From contig NZ_JARGNA010000004.1 of NCBI RefSeq assembly GCF_030167905.1, positions 310,001 through 374,000 on the forward strand: 64,000 nucleotides of DNA, given 5' to 3'. This stretch comes from Flavobacterium terrisoli (GTDB lineage Bacteria; Bacteroidota; Bacteroidia; Flavobacteriales; Flavobacteriaceae). Within the stretch, counting starts at the first letter, position 1. The number at the start of each line of letters is the position of its first letter. A program made the translations under genes and the position numbers. The notes beneath the pieces are model-generated. The model was not told the origin of the DNA. It was given only the letters and a program-made list of their open reading frames with translations, and searched no databases. This document shows positions 45,438-53,450 of the stretch, in pieces.

Positions 45438-46499
45438 TTGACCTTGAAACGCAAATACATACTTCCTTTATTTCTCTTGATTCAGATTGTATTTCTGAAA
45501 ATCCTCGCCTTTTTCCCCGAAACGGTGGAACGTTTTTACAGCAACGGATTGTATCTTGGAATTTCACATATTGCGCGGACAGCATTTGGCAAACTTCCAT
45601 TTTCACTTGGGGATATTATTTATGGGACAGCCATTGCATACTGCATTTACTGGCTTATCAAGAACCGAAAGCTCCACTGGAAAGATAAAGTCTGGGCATC
45701 GCTAAGCTTTATCTCTGTGGCTTATTTTGCTTTTCATTTACTATGGGCGTTCAATTATTACCGCGTGCCGCTTTTTGAAAAGATGAACATCCAAAGGGAA
45801 TATACCGATGCAGATTTGATTGCTTTCACCAAAAAACTGATTGTCAAAACCAACGAAGTGCAATTGGCCATCACTAAAGACAGCACTAAGAAAGTAATCA
45901 ATCCTTATTCGCAGGACAGCATTTTCAAACTGACGCAGAACGGTTATGACAATTTGGCCCAACAATATCCCGATTTCAAATACAGTACTCCAAGCCGAAA
46001 GAAATCATTGATTAGCTTACCGCTGACTTATATGGGTTTTGGCGGTTATCTGAATCCGTTTACCAATGAAGCACAGGTCAATGATAAATTACCAATGTAT
46101 GGCTTCCCAAATGTCGTTTGCCATGAAATGGCGCACCAGATAGGCTTTGGCAGCGAAAGTGAATGCAATTTTATTGGCTTTTTGGCCTGCCTCAAAAATG
46201 ATGATTTGTATTTTCAGTATTCAACACTCACAACTGCACTGCGCTATTGCATGTTGAATATCAAAATGAAAGATGAAAAACAATTTGACCTTTTAAAAAA
46301 GAAAATCAATCCCGGCATCCTAGAAAACTACAAGGAAAGTGAAGCTTTTTGGAAGCAATATGACACTTTTATCGATAAGGCCTTTCATGCTTTTTATGAC
46401 CAATACTTAAAGTCAAACCAACAGGAAGACGGCATTGACAGCTACAGCAAGTTTGTGGATTTACTGATCAATTACTACAAGGACAAGGAGATAAAGTAA
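45438..46499 (+). CDS. DUF3810 membrane protein with HExxH metalloprotease motif
   Basis: 353 aa. Three N-terminal membrane segments (about 8-28, 55-72 and 85-105), then a soluble domain with GFPNVVCHEMAHQIGFGSESECNF, where HEMAH (about 229-233) is a zinc-metalloprotease HExxH and a Glu follows in ESECNF. The length and Met-Tyr-Gly-Phe-Pro context fit DUF3810. No in-frame ATG precedes the first membrane helix; starts are TTG at 45438 or 45444. Predicted inner-membrane protease of unknown substrate. Confidence 0.88.
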   Translation: MTLKRKYILPLFLLIQIVFLKILAFFPETVERFYSNGLYLGISHIARTAFGKLPFSLGDIIYGTAIAYCIYWLIKNRKLHWKDKVWASLSFISVAYFAFHLLWAFNYYRVPLFEKMNIQREYTDADLIAFTKKLIVKTNEVQLAITKDSTKKVINPYSQDSIFKLTQNGYDNLAQQYPDFKYSTPSRKKSLISLPLTYMGFGGYLNPFTNEAQVNDKLPMYGFPNVVCHEMAHQIGFGSESECNFIGFLACLKNDDLYFQYSTLTTALRYCMLNIKMKDEKQFDLLKKKINPGILENYKESEAFWKQYDTFIDKAFHAFYDQYLKSNQQEDGIDSYSKFVDLLINYYKDKEIK

Positions 46500-46507
46500 T
46501 ATAAAAC

Positions 46508-46535
46508 AAAAAAACCACCTGATTAGGTGGTTTTT
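46508..46535 (+). terminator. Terminator of the DUF3810 gene
   Basis: Stem AAAACCACCT / AGGTGGTTTT, loop GATT, T-run. Confidence 0.85.
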
Positions 46536-46563
46536 CTTTTTTTTGTTGATCTAAGGCGAAAAA

Positions 46564-46602
46564 CCGAATGTCCACAGGACATTCTCCTCTTAATATCAAA
46601 TG
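46564..46602. repeat. Stem-loop repeat, copy B (short form)
   Basis: Contains the hairpin GAATGTCC-ACA-GGACATTC followed by CTCCTCTTAATATCAAATG. In reverse complement both parts are identical to the two ends of copy C at 47159-47240, which has a 43-bp middle segment that this copy lacks. It lies between two terminators, downstream of the tRNA genes. Confidence 0.75.
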
Positions 46603-46622
46603 CTTTGATAATACCTTAAAAC

Positions 46623-46657
46623 AAAAAAAATGATCAAGTAAACTTGTCATTTTTTCT
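46623..46657 (-). terminator. Terminator of the tRNA operon
   Basis: Imperfect stem AAAAATGA(T)CAAG / CTTGTCATTTTTT, read on the minus strand, about 20 bp beyond tRNA-Arg. Confidence 0.6.
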
Positions 46658-46676
46658 GTTTGAATGAATTCATTCG

Positions 46677-46750
46677 TGACCCAGTCAGGATTCGAACCTG
46701 AGACCTACTGCTTAGAAGGCAGTTGCTCTATCCAGCTGAGCTACTGGGCC
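46677..46750 (-). tRNA. tRNA-Arg (anticodon TCT)
   Basis: 74 nt. Acceptor GGCCCAG pairs with CTGGGTC (one G-U), discriminator A. The anticodon loop reads CTTCTAA with TCT, and the T-arm carries GGTTCGAATCC. Last gene of a three-tRNA operon. CCA is not encoded. Confidence 0.95.
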
Positions 46751-46776
46751 ATGCAAAGAAAATGTCTTGAAAATTG

Positions 46777-46851
46777 TCGGGGTGGCAGGATTCGAACCTG
46801 CGACCTCCTGGTCCCAAACCAGGCGCGATAACCGGGCTACGCTACACCCCG
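46777..46851 (-). tRNA. tRNA-Pro (anticodon TGG)
   Basis: 75 nt. Acceptor CGGGGTG / CACCCCG with discriminator A. The anticodon stem CCTGG-TTTGGGA-CCAGG gives TGG, and the T-arm carries GGTTCGAATCC. Middle gene of the operon. Confidence 0.95.
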
Positions 46852-46855
46852 AGAG

Positions 46856-46939
46856 CGGAGAGACAGGGACTCGAACCCTGGCGACGGTTACCCGTCGACA
46901 GATTAGCAATCTGCTCCGTTACCACTCCGGCACCTCTCC
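46856..46939 (-). tRNA. tRNA-Ser (anticodon GCT)
   Basis: 84 nt with the long variable arm of class II tRNAs (GACGGGTAACCGTC). Acceptor GGAGAGG pairs with TCTCTCC, discriminator G. The anticodon stem CAGAT-TGCTAAT-CTG gives GCT. First gene of the operon; only 4 bases separate it from tRNA-Pro. Confidence 0.95.
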
Positions 46940-46982
46940 TAAATTTCCAATTTTGTAAAAGAACATTTTCTTTAAGCGGTTG

Positions 46983-47013
46983 CAAATGTAATTTATCATT
47001 CTATAATTTACAA
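46983..47013 (-). promoter_or_regulatory. Promoter of the tRNA operon
   Basis: Minus strand -33 TTG (47011-47013), 20-base spacer, and -7 box TACATTTG (46983-46990), a full match to the Bacteroidota promoter. The first tRNA begins 44 bases downstream. Confidence 0.7.
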
Positions 47014-47145
47014 CTATTTCATTTCTTTTTTTAAATTTTAATTAAAACGGCTTCTCTATCAATTAAGTAGCTTTGCGGAATTTTCTATTTATCTGCAAAT
47101 CGAGATTTATTATGATTCAAATTCATTAATTTTCCAAGAAAAGAT

Positions 47146-47153
47146 TAGTTTTG
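47146..47153 (+). promoter_or_regulatory. -7 promoter box of the thiolase gene
   Basis: TAGTTTTG followed by C, matching TAnnTTTG, giving a 5' leader of about 140 nt that begins with repeat copy C. Confidence 0.6.
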
Positions 47154-47158
47154 CATAA

Positions 47159-47240
47159 CATTTGATATTAAGAGGAGACCCGAGACCAAAGGTAGAACAG
47201 TATGTAGCGATAGTGGAATAAATGTCCTGTGGACATTCGG
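47159..47240. repeat. Stem-loop repeat, copy C (long form)
   Basis: CATTTGATATTAAGAGGAG at 47159-47177, a 43-bp central segment, then AATGTCC-TGT-GGACATT followed by CGG at 47221-47240. Its ends are identical to copy B in the opposite orientation, so the tRNA cluster sits inside an inverted repeat. Confidence 0.7.
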
Positions 47241-47299
47241 AAAAACAGACTTAACATTAATATCAAAACAATAAACAAACAACAAAACAACATAGAATC

Positions 47300-48478
47300 A
47301 TGAGCAAAAAAGTAGTTATTGTATCAGCAGTCAGAACGCCTATCGGAAGTTTTATGGGAAGTTTATCTACTGTTACTGCAACACAATTGGGTGCCGTTGC
47401 CATCAAAGGTGCCTTGAATAAAATCAATTTAGATCCAAATTTAGTTGACGAAGTATTAATGGGTAATGTAGTTCAGGCTGGCGTTGGTCAGGCTCCGGCT
47501 ACTCAGGCGGCAATTTTTGCAGGCTTACCTAATACTGTTCCAACGACCACCGTAAATAAAGTATGTGCTTCAGGAATGAAAGCCGTAATGCAGGGCGCAC
47601 AAGCCATCATGAGCGGTGATGCCGAAATCGTAGTGGCCGGTGGTATGGAAAATATGAGTTTGATTCCACATTATGTTCACATGAGAAATGGTGTAAAATT
47701 TGGCCCAACTTCTCTAGTTGACGGAATGCAGAAAGATGGGTTGACCGACGCTTATGACGGAAACGCTATGGGTGTTTGTGCCGATTTGTGTGCCACAGAA
47801 TATAAAATCACCAGAGAAGAACAAGACGCTTTCGCCATTCAATCTTACGAGCGTTCGGCTAAAGCCTGGTCTGAAGGGAAATTTGACAACGAAGTAGTTC
47901 CTGTGGAAATTCCACAAAGACGTGGTGAGCCGGTTATCTTTTCAAAAGACGAAGAATATACTAATGTAAAATTAGATAAGATTCCAGCCTTAAATGCTGT
48001 ATTTACCAAAGACGGAACCGTAACAGCGGCCAATGCTTCAACCATCAATGATGGTGCAGCAGCTTTGGTTTTAATGAGCGAAGAAAAAGCACAGGCCTTA
48101 GGATTAAAACCATTAGCTTATATCAAATCTTATGCAGATGCGGCTCAAGAGCCAAAATGGTTTACCACTACTCCGGCTAAAGCATTGCCGATAGCCTTAG
48201 ACAAAGCCGGTTTATCCATTGCGGATGTGGATTACTTCGAATTCAACGAAGCTTTCTCGGTTGTTGGATTGGCCAATGCCAAAATCTTAGGATTAGACAA
48301 TGATAAAGTGAATGTAAACGGTGGCGCGGTTTCTTTAGGGCATCCTCTTGGCTGTTCAGGAGCCAGAATCATTGTGACCTTGATTAACGTTTTAGAACAA
48401 AATAATGCCAAAATCGGAGCTGCAGCGATCTGTAATGGTGGCGGTGGAGCTTCAGCCATAGTAATAGAAAGAGCCTAA
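47300..48478 (+). CDS. Acetyl-CoA C-acetyltransferase (thiolase)
   Basis: 392 aa. Acyl-accepting Cys89 in VNKVCASGMKAV, catalytic His near 347 in NGGAVSLGHPLGCSGAR, and second Cys near 377 in ICNGGGGAS. Length and motifs fit the biosynthetic/acetoacetyl-CoA thiolase (AtoB-like). There is no 3-hydroxyacyl-CoA dehydrogenase neighbour, so degradation versus synthesis is open; branched-chain and short acyl-CoA metabolism with icmF is possible but unlinked here. It has a long leader with a repeat element. Confidence 0.94.
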   Translation: MSKKVVIVSAVRTPIGSFMGSLSTVTATQLGAVAIKGALNKINLDPNLVDEVLMGNVVQAGVGQAPATQAAIFAGLPNTVPTTTVNKVCASGMKAVMQGAQAIMSGDAEIVVAGGMENMSLIPHYVHMRNGVKFGPTSLVDGMQKDGLTDAYDGNAMGVCADLCATEYKITREEQDAFAIQSYERSAKAWSEGKFDNEVVPVEIPQRRGEPVIFSKDEEYTNVKLDKIPALNAVFTKDGTVTAANASTINDGAAALVLMSEEKAQALGLKPLAYIKSYADAAQEPKWFTTTPAKALPIALDKAGLSIADVDYFEFNEAFSVVGLANAKILGLDNDKVNVNGGAVSLGHPLGCSGARIIVTLINVLEQNNAKIGAAAICNGGGGASAIVIERA

Positions 48479-48487
48479 TAAATTTAT

Positions 48488-48549
48488 TCTAAATGCTAAA
48501 TTTTGAATTTTAAATTAATTTAGAATTTAGCATTTAAAATTTAAAATAA
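48488..48549. repeat. AT-rich inverted repeat with 7-bp periodicity
   Basis: AAATGCTAAATT and its reverse complement AATTTAGCATTT lie in arms of about 19 bp. The right arm reads as degenerate heptamers (TTAGAAT, TTAGCAT, TTAAAAT, TTAAAAT). It separates thiolase from NlpC/P60 and could act as a weak terminator. Confidence 0.55.
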
Positions 48550-48554
48550 TTTGA

Positions 48555-49316
48555 ATGTTTGCCATTTGTAATCTAGCCATAATTCCTTTACGAGCCGAAC
48601 CAAGTGATCGAAGCGAAATCGTTTCGCAAGTATTGTTTGGTGAGCATTTTGAAGTTTTGGAAACACAAAACCAATGGGCAAAAATCAAATTGCAATACGA
48701 TGATTATGAAGGTTGGGTTGACTCCAAACAGTATCAGCCAATCTCTGAAAAGAGCTTTAAAGGCTTATCCAAAGATGCTATTATCCTGAATTCTGATTTG
48801 GTGGAATATGTGACCAATGCCAAAAACATGCTGTTACCCATTCCCCTAGGCGCTTCACTTTCGTTTTTAAACCACAGCGAAATCAATACCGAAGGATTTG
48901 AATTTGAAGGCATGAGAGTCAGCGGTGTCAAAGCAAAATCTGATTTGATTGCCACAGCTTATATGTACTTGAATGCACCTTATCTTTGGGGTGGCAAAAC
49001 GCCTTTTGGGATTGACTGTTCGGGTTTTACCCAAATGGTTTATAAACTGAATGGCTATTCTTTGCTGCGTGATGCTTCACAACAATCGACTCAAGGCGAA
49101 GCGCTGAGTTTTATTGAAGAAAGCGAACCCGGTGATTTGGCCTTCTTTGACAACGAAGAAGGGAAAATCATCCACGTAGGCATTATGATGGAAAACAATT
49201 ACATCATTCATGCCAGCGGGAAAGTCAGAATTGACCGTTTAGACCATTTAGGAATTTACAATGCGGAGCAAAACAGGCATACACACCGACTGAGAGTCAT
49301 CAAGAAAATAATCTAA
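48555..49316 (+). CDS. SH3-NlpC/P60 family peptidase
   Basis: 253 aa. N-terminal bacterial SH3-like region (about 8-60: PLRAEPSDRSEIVSQVLFGE), a linker, and a C-terminal NlpC/P60 domain with catalytic Cys in FGIDCSGFTQ (about 155) and His in KIIHVGIMM (about 206). A second His in IHASG follows. Predicted gamma-D-Glu-mDAP-type peptidoglycan endopeptidase. No signal peptide, which fits a recycling enzyme in the cytoplasm. Confidence 0.92.
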   Translation: MFAICNLAIIPLRAEPSDRSEIVSQVLFGEHFEVLETQNQWAKIKLQYDDYEGWVDSKQYQPISEKSFKGLSKDAIILNSDLVEYVTNAKNMLLPIPLGASLSFLNHSEINTEGFEFEGMRVSGVKAKSDLIATAYMYLNAPYLWGGKTPFGIDCSGFTQMVYKLNGYSLLRDASQQSTQGEALSFIEESEPGDLAFFDNEEGKIIHVGIMMENNYIIHASGKVRIDRLDHLGIYNAEQNRHTHRLRVIKKII

Positions 49317-49344
49317 ACCGAAGCTTTTGCATCGGTTTTTTTTT
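49315..49344 (+). terminator. Terminator of the NlpC/P60 gene
   Basis: Stem AAACCGA / TCGGTTT followed by a long T-run, beginning at the stop codon. Confidence 0.75.
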
Positions 49345-49372
49345 ATTAAATTTAAATTCTAATTCCTTCAAA

Positions 49373-50758
49373 ATGAAAACTATCAGCAAAATTTTATTAC
49401 TCGCTTTAGGCTTCCTCTCGGTGAGCTGTATCAAAGAAAAAGAAGCAGAAACAACAGATTCCCGCTACCAACCCAAAGAATTCGTTGAAGTAAAACATCC
49501 AGACTGGAGCAAAAATGCGACTATCTACGAAGTCAACGTTCGTCAGTTCACACCGGAAGGTACATTCAAGGCTTTTGAGAGCCATTTACCTCGCATTAAA
49601 GCGATGGGTATTGATATCGTATGGCTGATGCCTATTCATCCCATAGGAGTCGAAAAACGAAAAGGAACATTGGGCAGCGAATATTCGGTGAAGGATTATT
49701 ATGGTATCAATCCTGAATTTGGCACCAAAGAAGATTTCAAACATTTGGTTGACAAAATTCATAGTATGGGCATGTATGTGATTGTGGATTGGGTGGCTAA
49801 TCATTCTTCCTGGGACAACCAATTGGCAAAAGACCATCCTGATTGGTATACCAAAACCGAAGAAGGCAATTTCCAGCCAACACCTTGGTATGACTGGGAT
49901 GATGTAATCGACTTTGATTATGACAAACCGGGCATTAGAAAATACATGACTGAAGCGTTGGTGTATTGGGTTAAGGATTTCAATATTGACGGTTACCGCT
50001 GTGACACTGCTGGCTTTATTCCGACTGATTTCTGGGACAACGCCAGGGTTGAAATGGATGCGGTTAAGCCTGTTTTTATGTTGGCTGAATGGGAAGCAAG
50101 GGATTTGCACAAGAATGCATTCGACATGACCTATTCCTGGACCTTATTTGACAAAATGGTTGCCGTAACCCGTGATAAGAAAAGCATTGCCGGTTTGGTG
50201 GAATATATGGCACACGATGTGAGCACTTTTCCGCGTGGTGGTTACCGAATGCTCTTTACCGACAACCATGATATGAATTCCTGGAACCACAATATGTTTT
50301 ACAACTTCGGTGACGGATTGGAAGCATCAATGGTTTTGTGTGGTACCATCAATGGAATGCCGTTGGTTTATGGCGGACAAGAAGCCGGTTTAGGTCGTTC
50401 GCTTAAATTTTTCGACAAAGATTTGATTGACTGGAGTAAGATGCCTTATGAAGGATTGTTCAAAAAATTATTTGATCTGAAACACAAAAACAAAGCTTTG
50501 TGGAATGGCGAACATGGCGGCGTAATGGTAAGGATTTATAGTGATAAAATGGAACAGGTGATTTCGTTTTCACGAACAAAAGACAACGACAAAGTCATTC
50601 CGATTGTCAATTACAGCGACAAACCGGTGACTGTGACACTAAAGTCCAATCATCAGAAAGGTCAATATACCGAACTGTTTTCGGGTGAAAAGATAACGCT
50701 CAAAGGCGACGATGTTTTTGAATTAAAACCTTGGCAGTACTTGGTTTTAGTTAAATAA
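49373..50758 (+). CDS. GH13 alpha-amylase family lipoprotein
   Basis: 461 aa. Lipobox FLSVSC (Cys19), so outer-membrane or periplasmic. The TIM barrel carries the four GH13 regions: VDWVANH, the nucleophile Asp in GYRCDTAG (about 209), the acid/base Glu in MLAEWE (about 238), and FTDNHD (about 298). A C-terminal beta domain follows. Acts on alpha-1,4-glucans. No Sus operon is adjacent; a SusE/F-like protein lies 5.4 kb away. It has its own terminator. Confidence 0.94.
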   Translation: MKTISKILLLALGFLSVSCIKEKEAETTDSRYQPKEFVEVKHPDWSKNATIYEVNVRQFTPEGTFKAFESHLPRIKAMGIDIVWLMPIHPIGVEKRKGTLGSEYSVKDYYGINPEFGTKEDFKHLVDKIHSMGMYVIVDWVANHSSWDNQLAKDHPDWYTKTEEGNFQPTPWYDWDDVIDFDYDKPGIRKYMTEALVYWVKDFNIDGYRCDTAGFIPTDFWDNARVEMDAVKPVFMLAEWEARDLHKNAFDMTYSWTLFDKMVAVTRDKKSIAGLVEYMAHDVSTFPRGGYRMLFTDNHDMNSWNHNMFYNFGDGLEASMVLCGTINGMPLVYGGQEAGLGRSLKFFDKDLIDWSKMPYEGLFKKLFDLKHKNKALWNGEHGGVMVRIYSDKMEQVISFSRTKDNDKVIPIVNYSDKPVTVTLKSNHQKGQYTELFSGEKITLKGDDVFELKPWQYLVLVK

Positions 50759-50788
50759 AAAAAGCCCCGATAAATCGGGGCTTTTTTT
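50758..50788. terminator. Bidirectional terminator
   Basis: Stem AAAAGCCCCGA / TCGGGGCTTTT, loop TAAA, between GH13 and the convergent barrel gene. Confidence 0.87.
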
Positions 50789-50798
50789 ATACTTGTTT

Positions 50799-51419
50799 TT
50801 ATTTTAACAGAAAATTCAAACCAACATTAAAACTGGAACGGCTATTGGTTAACGATGGATAACCGCTTACAGCATTAATATCAGATATACCTCCTTGCCC
50901 ATCATATTCAAAGAAAAGTTTAAGCTTATCAGAAACAGGAATTTTAACTCCTACATTAACAGCAAAACCAAAATCATTGTCATTGAAGTACTCTGACATG
51001 TCAGCATCAAAAGTAGTATCCTTAGCATCTAAAAGAAACCCAAAGTAAGGCCCGAAACTAAGATACCAATTTCTTTTATTTCCAAAATGCCAACTGGCCA
51101 TTATAGGCACAGTCAAATAATTCAGGTTATAATCCGTATAATAAATATTACCATCATTACTATTCTCGATTATATCATTGTCCCATCCTTTTTGATCATA
51201 AATCAATTTTCCTTTGATGCTCCAATCTTTTAGAAAATAATAATCAAGTGAACCTCCAACGTTATACCCACTTCCTGAATCAAATGATCCGTATCTATCT
51301 GAAGCCGAAGAACTATTATATCCTACATTGATTCCAAACTCAACATCACCTTTTTTTTGTGCTGAAATCGAAGCAGAAAATCCCAATAAAACGATAATTG
51401 CTAATACAGTGTTTTTCAT
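50799..51419 (-). CDS. Outer-membrane beta-barrel protein, paralog A
   Basis: 206 aa from ATG 51419; an in-frame TTG upstream adds only two residues. The signal peptide ends ASISAQ, then KKGDVEFGINVGYNSSSAS and a porin-like barrel ending SFNVGLNFLLK. It shares long near-identical blocks with the next gene (GKLIYDQKGWDND, YNLNYLTVPIMA, FGPYFGFLLDAK), showing tandem duplication. Function unknown. Confidence 0.87.
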   Translation of the reverse strand: MKNTVLAIIVLLGFSASISAQKKGDVEFGINVGYNSSSASDRYGSFDSGSGYNVGGSLDYYFLKDWSIKGKLIYDQKGWDNDIIENSNDGNIYYTDYNLNYLTVPIMASWHFGNKRNWYLSFGPYFGFLLDAKDTTFDADMSEYFNDNDFGFAVNVGVKIPVSDKLKLFFEYDGQGGISDINAVSGYPSLTNSRSSFNVGLNFLLK

Positions 51420-51512
51420 AATCAAAGTTTTTTATATATCAAAAGTACACTTTTGCCCTCAATTATGATGCCAACTTAAATTTATTTTAAGACTTAATCC
51501 CGCTGAGCAAAT

Positions 51513-51540
51513 AAAAAAGCCCTGATTTCTCAAGGCTTTA
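51513..51540 (-). terminator. Terminator of barrel paralog B
   Basis: Minus strand stem AAAGCCTTGA / TCAGGGCTTT (one mismatch), followed by TTTTTT. It separates the transcripts of the two paralogs. Confidence 0.7.
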
Positions 51541-51552
51541 TTTTTTAATTCA

Positions 51553-52179
51553 TTATTGCAACAAATAGTTCACACCAACATTGAAACTGGTTCGTTGGTT
51601 TCTTATGGCTGTTGAAGCATGATTAAAGATATTCGTAAAACCTCTTTGCCATTCCAGCTCAAAAAACATATTAAATTTATCCATAACCGGAATTTTAACA
51701 CCGGCGCCAAGCGTCAATCCAAAATCATTCTTATAGAATGATTCTTTTATATCCGTCCCAAAACGATTCTCTTTAGCACTAAGCAAAAAACCTGCATATG
51801 GTCCAAACTCTATAAACCAGTTCTTCTTGTCTTTTTCATCGTCGCCAAAATAATAATTGGCCATAATCGGCACGGTCAGATAATTTAAATTATAGTCTGA
51901 ATTATATGAAGTCCCTTGGTCGTCCTCAATCCTGTCATTGTCCCAACCTTTTTGATCGTAAATCAATTTCCCTTCGATGCTCCAGGATCTTGTAAAATAA
52001 TAATTCAATGATCCGCCAATATTAAATCCTTTTCCCCGTTCAGTAGACACATAATAACTTGTAGCAGATGAAATGTTGTAACCGGCATTGAATCCCAATT
52101 CAAAATCTCCTTTTTTTTGGGCTGAAAGAAATGATGGTATGCCTAGGGCAATGATAGCAGTCAAAATGATTTTTTTCAT
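51553..52179 (-). CDS. Outer-membrane beta-barrel protein, paralog B
   Basis: 208 aa from ATG 52179. ATG 52188 and a TTG further up are alternatives, but the 52179 start gives the cleanest signal peptide (MKKIILTAIIALGIPSFLSAQ). The barrel ends SFNVGVNYLLQ. It is paralogous to the gene downstream over the whole length, with more divergent surface loops. A TATATTTG -7 box lies about 25 bases upstream (near 52205). Confidence 0.87.
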   Translation of the reverse strand: MKKIILTAIIALGIPSFLSAQKKGDFELGFNAGYNISSATSYYVSTERGKGFNIGGSLNYYFTRSWSIEGKLIYDQKGWDNDRIEDDQGTSYNSDYNLNYLTVPIMANYYFGDDEKDKKNWFIEFGPYAGFLLSAKENRFGTDIKESFYKNDFGLTLGAGVKIPVMDKFNMFFELEWQRGFTNIFNHASTAIRNQRTSFNVGVNYLLQ

Positions 52180-52235
52180 GTTTCGCATTTGGTTCAATAC
52201 AAATATATTCTTTTAAAGAATAGCAATGTATCTTT

Positions 52236-53357
52236 CTAAATTTCTTTCAGCGTTGAAATCAAATAATCAATCTCTTCTTTGGCATTGTAATGGCTGAATG
52301 AAATGCGCAAACTGGGCTTCTTTAAGTCTTCCTCAGCCAGCATTTCCGCCAATACATGCGATGGCTTGGTGCTTCCGCTCTGGCAAGCGCTTCCGCGGGA
52401 AACGGCAATGCCTTTCATATCGAGGTTAAATAAAATCATCGTTGTCTTCTCAGGAGAAAAAGGCAGTAAAACATTCAAAATATTATAAAAGGTAAACGCT
52501 CCGTTTTGTTTGACCTCTGGAAAAGCGGCTTGTAGTTGAGTAAAACAATATGCTTTCAGATCGGTTATATAGTCGCGTTCAGTGTTCAAATGTTCATAAG
52601 AAAGTTCCATAGCCTTCGCCATTCCTGCAATTTGATGCACAGATTCTGTTCCGGCACGCCAGCCTTTTTCCTGTTCACCACCAAAAAGCATCGGTTGCAA
52701 CACCAGATTTTTGCGGACAAAAGCAAAACCAATTCCTTTTGGTCCATGAAATTTATGGGCGCTGGCTACCAGAAAATCAATCGGTAACTGTTGTAAATCC
52801 AATTCGGTTTTACCAATAGACTGAACCGTATCGCAATGGAATAAAGCTTTATTTTGGTGACACATCACTCCTATTTTCTCAATATCGTGAATGACTCCGG
52901 TTTCGTTATTAATATGCATTAAGGAAACGATGGTTTTAACTTCATCCGAAAGCAAATCAGCCAACTGATTATAGTCTAAATTCCCTTCGGGAAATGTATT
53001 TACAAAATCCACCTTAATCCCAAATTCTTCCTGTAGTGCTTGCACAGTATACAAAGTGGCATGATGTTCCACCTTGGAAGTGATGATTCTTTTCACTCCA
53101 AAGTCTTTGACAGCACTTCTTAAAATCCAGTTTGTTGCCTCAGTTGCATTCGAAGTAAAAATGATTTCCTGTGCATTGCAATGCAGATATTTAGCTATCG
53201 TTTTTCGGGAAGTTTCAATCACGGCTTTAGCACTTCTGCCGATGCTGTGTGTTGAGGAAGGATTGCCAAAATCGGATTGCATAACGCTTACCATTTCGTC
53301 AATAACCTCTTGACGAATGGGAGTTGTAGCGGCATTATCGAGATATACTTTTTGCAT
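52236..53357 (-). CDS. Cysteine desulfurase (NifS/IscS family)
   Basis: 373 aa. It starts VYLDNAATTP as in the family. The PLP Lys lies in SAHKFHGPKG (about 201), the active-site Cys in SRGSACQSGS (about 323), and ATEATNW and MHINNETG are also typical. Moves sulfur from cysteine to a persulfide for Fe-S cluster or tRNA thiolation. The short loop around the Cys fits the IscS/NifS group rather than SufS. No isc or suf neighbours. Confidence 0.93.
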   Translation of the reverse strand: MQKVYLDNAATTPIRQEVIDEMVSVMQSDFGNPSSTHSIGRSAKAVIETSRKTIAKYLHCNAQEIIFTSNATEATNWILRSAVKDFGVKRIITSKVEHHATLYTVQALQEEFGIKVDFVNTFPEGNLDYNQLADLLSDEVKTIVSLMHINNETGVIHDIEKIGVMCHQNKALFHCDTVQSIGKTELDLQQLPIDFLVASAHKFHGPKGIGFAFVRKNLVLQPMLFGGEQEKGWRAGTESVHQIAGMAKAMELSYEHLNTERDYITDLKAYCFTQLQAAFPEVKQNGAFTFYNILNVLLPFSPEKTTMILFNLDMKGIAVSRGSACQSGSTKPSHVLAEMLAEEDLKKPSLRISFSHYNAKEEIDYLISTLKEI

Positions 53358-53361
53358 GGTG

Positions 53362-53369
53362 CAAATATA
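53362..53369 (-). promoter_or_regulatory. -7 promoter box of the cysteine desulfurase gene
   Basis: Minus strand TATATTTG followed by C, matching TAnnTTTG, 5 bases above the ATG on paper. Start of transcription would be near the ATG, so the message may be almost leaderless. Confidence 0.5.
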
Positions 53370-53424
53370 AAAAAGTACTATCCTAATTAAATGATAAAAG
53401 ATAAATTTAATAGTATAAAAAACT

Positions 53425-53432
53425 TATTTTTG
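53425..53432 (+). promoter_or_regulatory. -7 promoter box of the 321-aa lipoprotein gene
   Basis: TATTTTTG followed by C, matching TAnnTTTG. It excludes an in-frame ATG at 53391 and selects the ATG at 53451. Confidence 0.6.
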
Positions 53433-53450
53433 CTAAAAATTACTAAACTG

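Larger units (their letters stand above)
46940..47299. other. Intergenic region between the tRNA operon and the thiolase gene
   Basis: 360 bp without an ORF I support. It holds the tRNA promoter (minus), the thiolase promoter at 47146-47153 (plus), and repeat copy C, which falls in the predicted 140-nt thiolase leader. Confidence 0.6.

Noticed and set aside
46712..47034. Short frames across the tRNA genes (peptides like VAGFEPATSWSQTRRDN)
   Set aside because: These are translations of tRNA-Pro and tRNA-Ser sequence, a known source of false proteins in databases.
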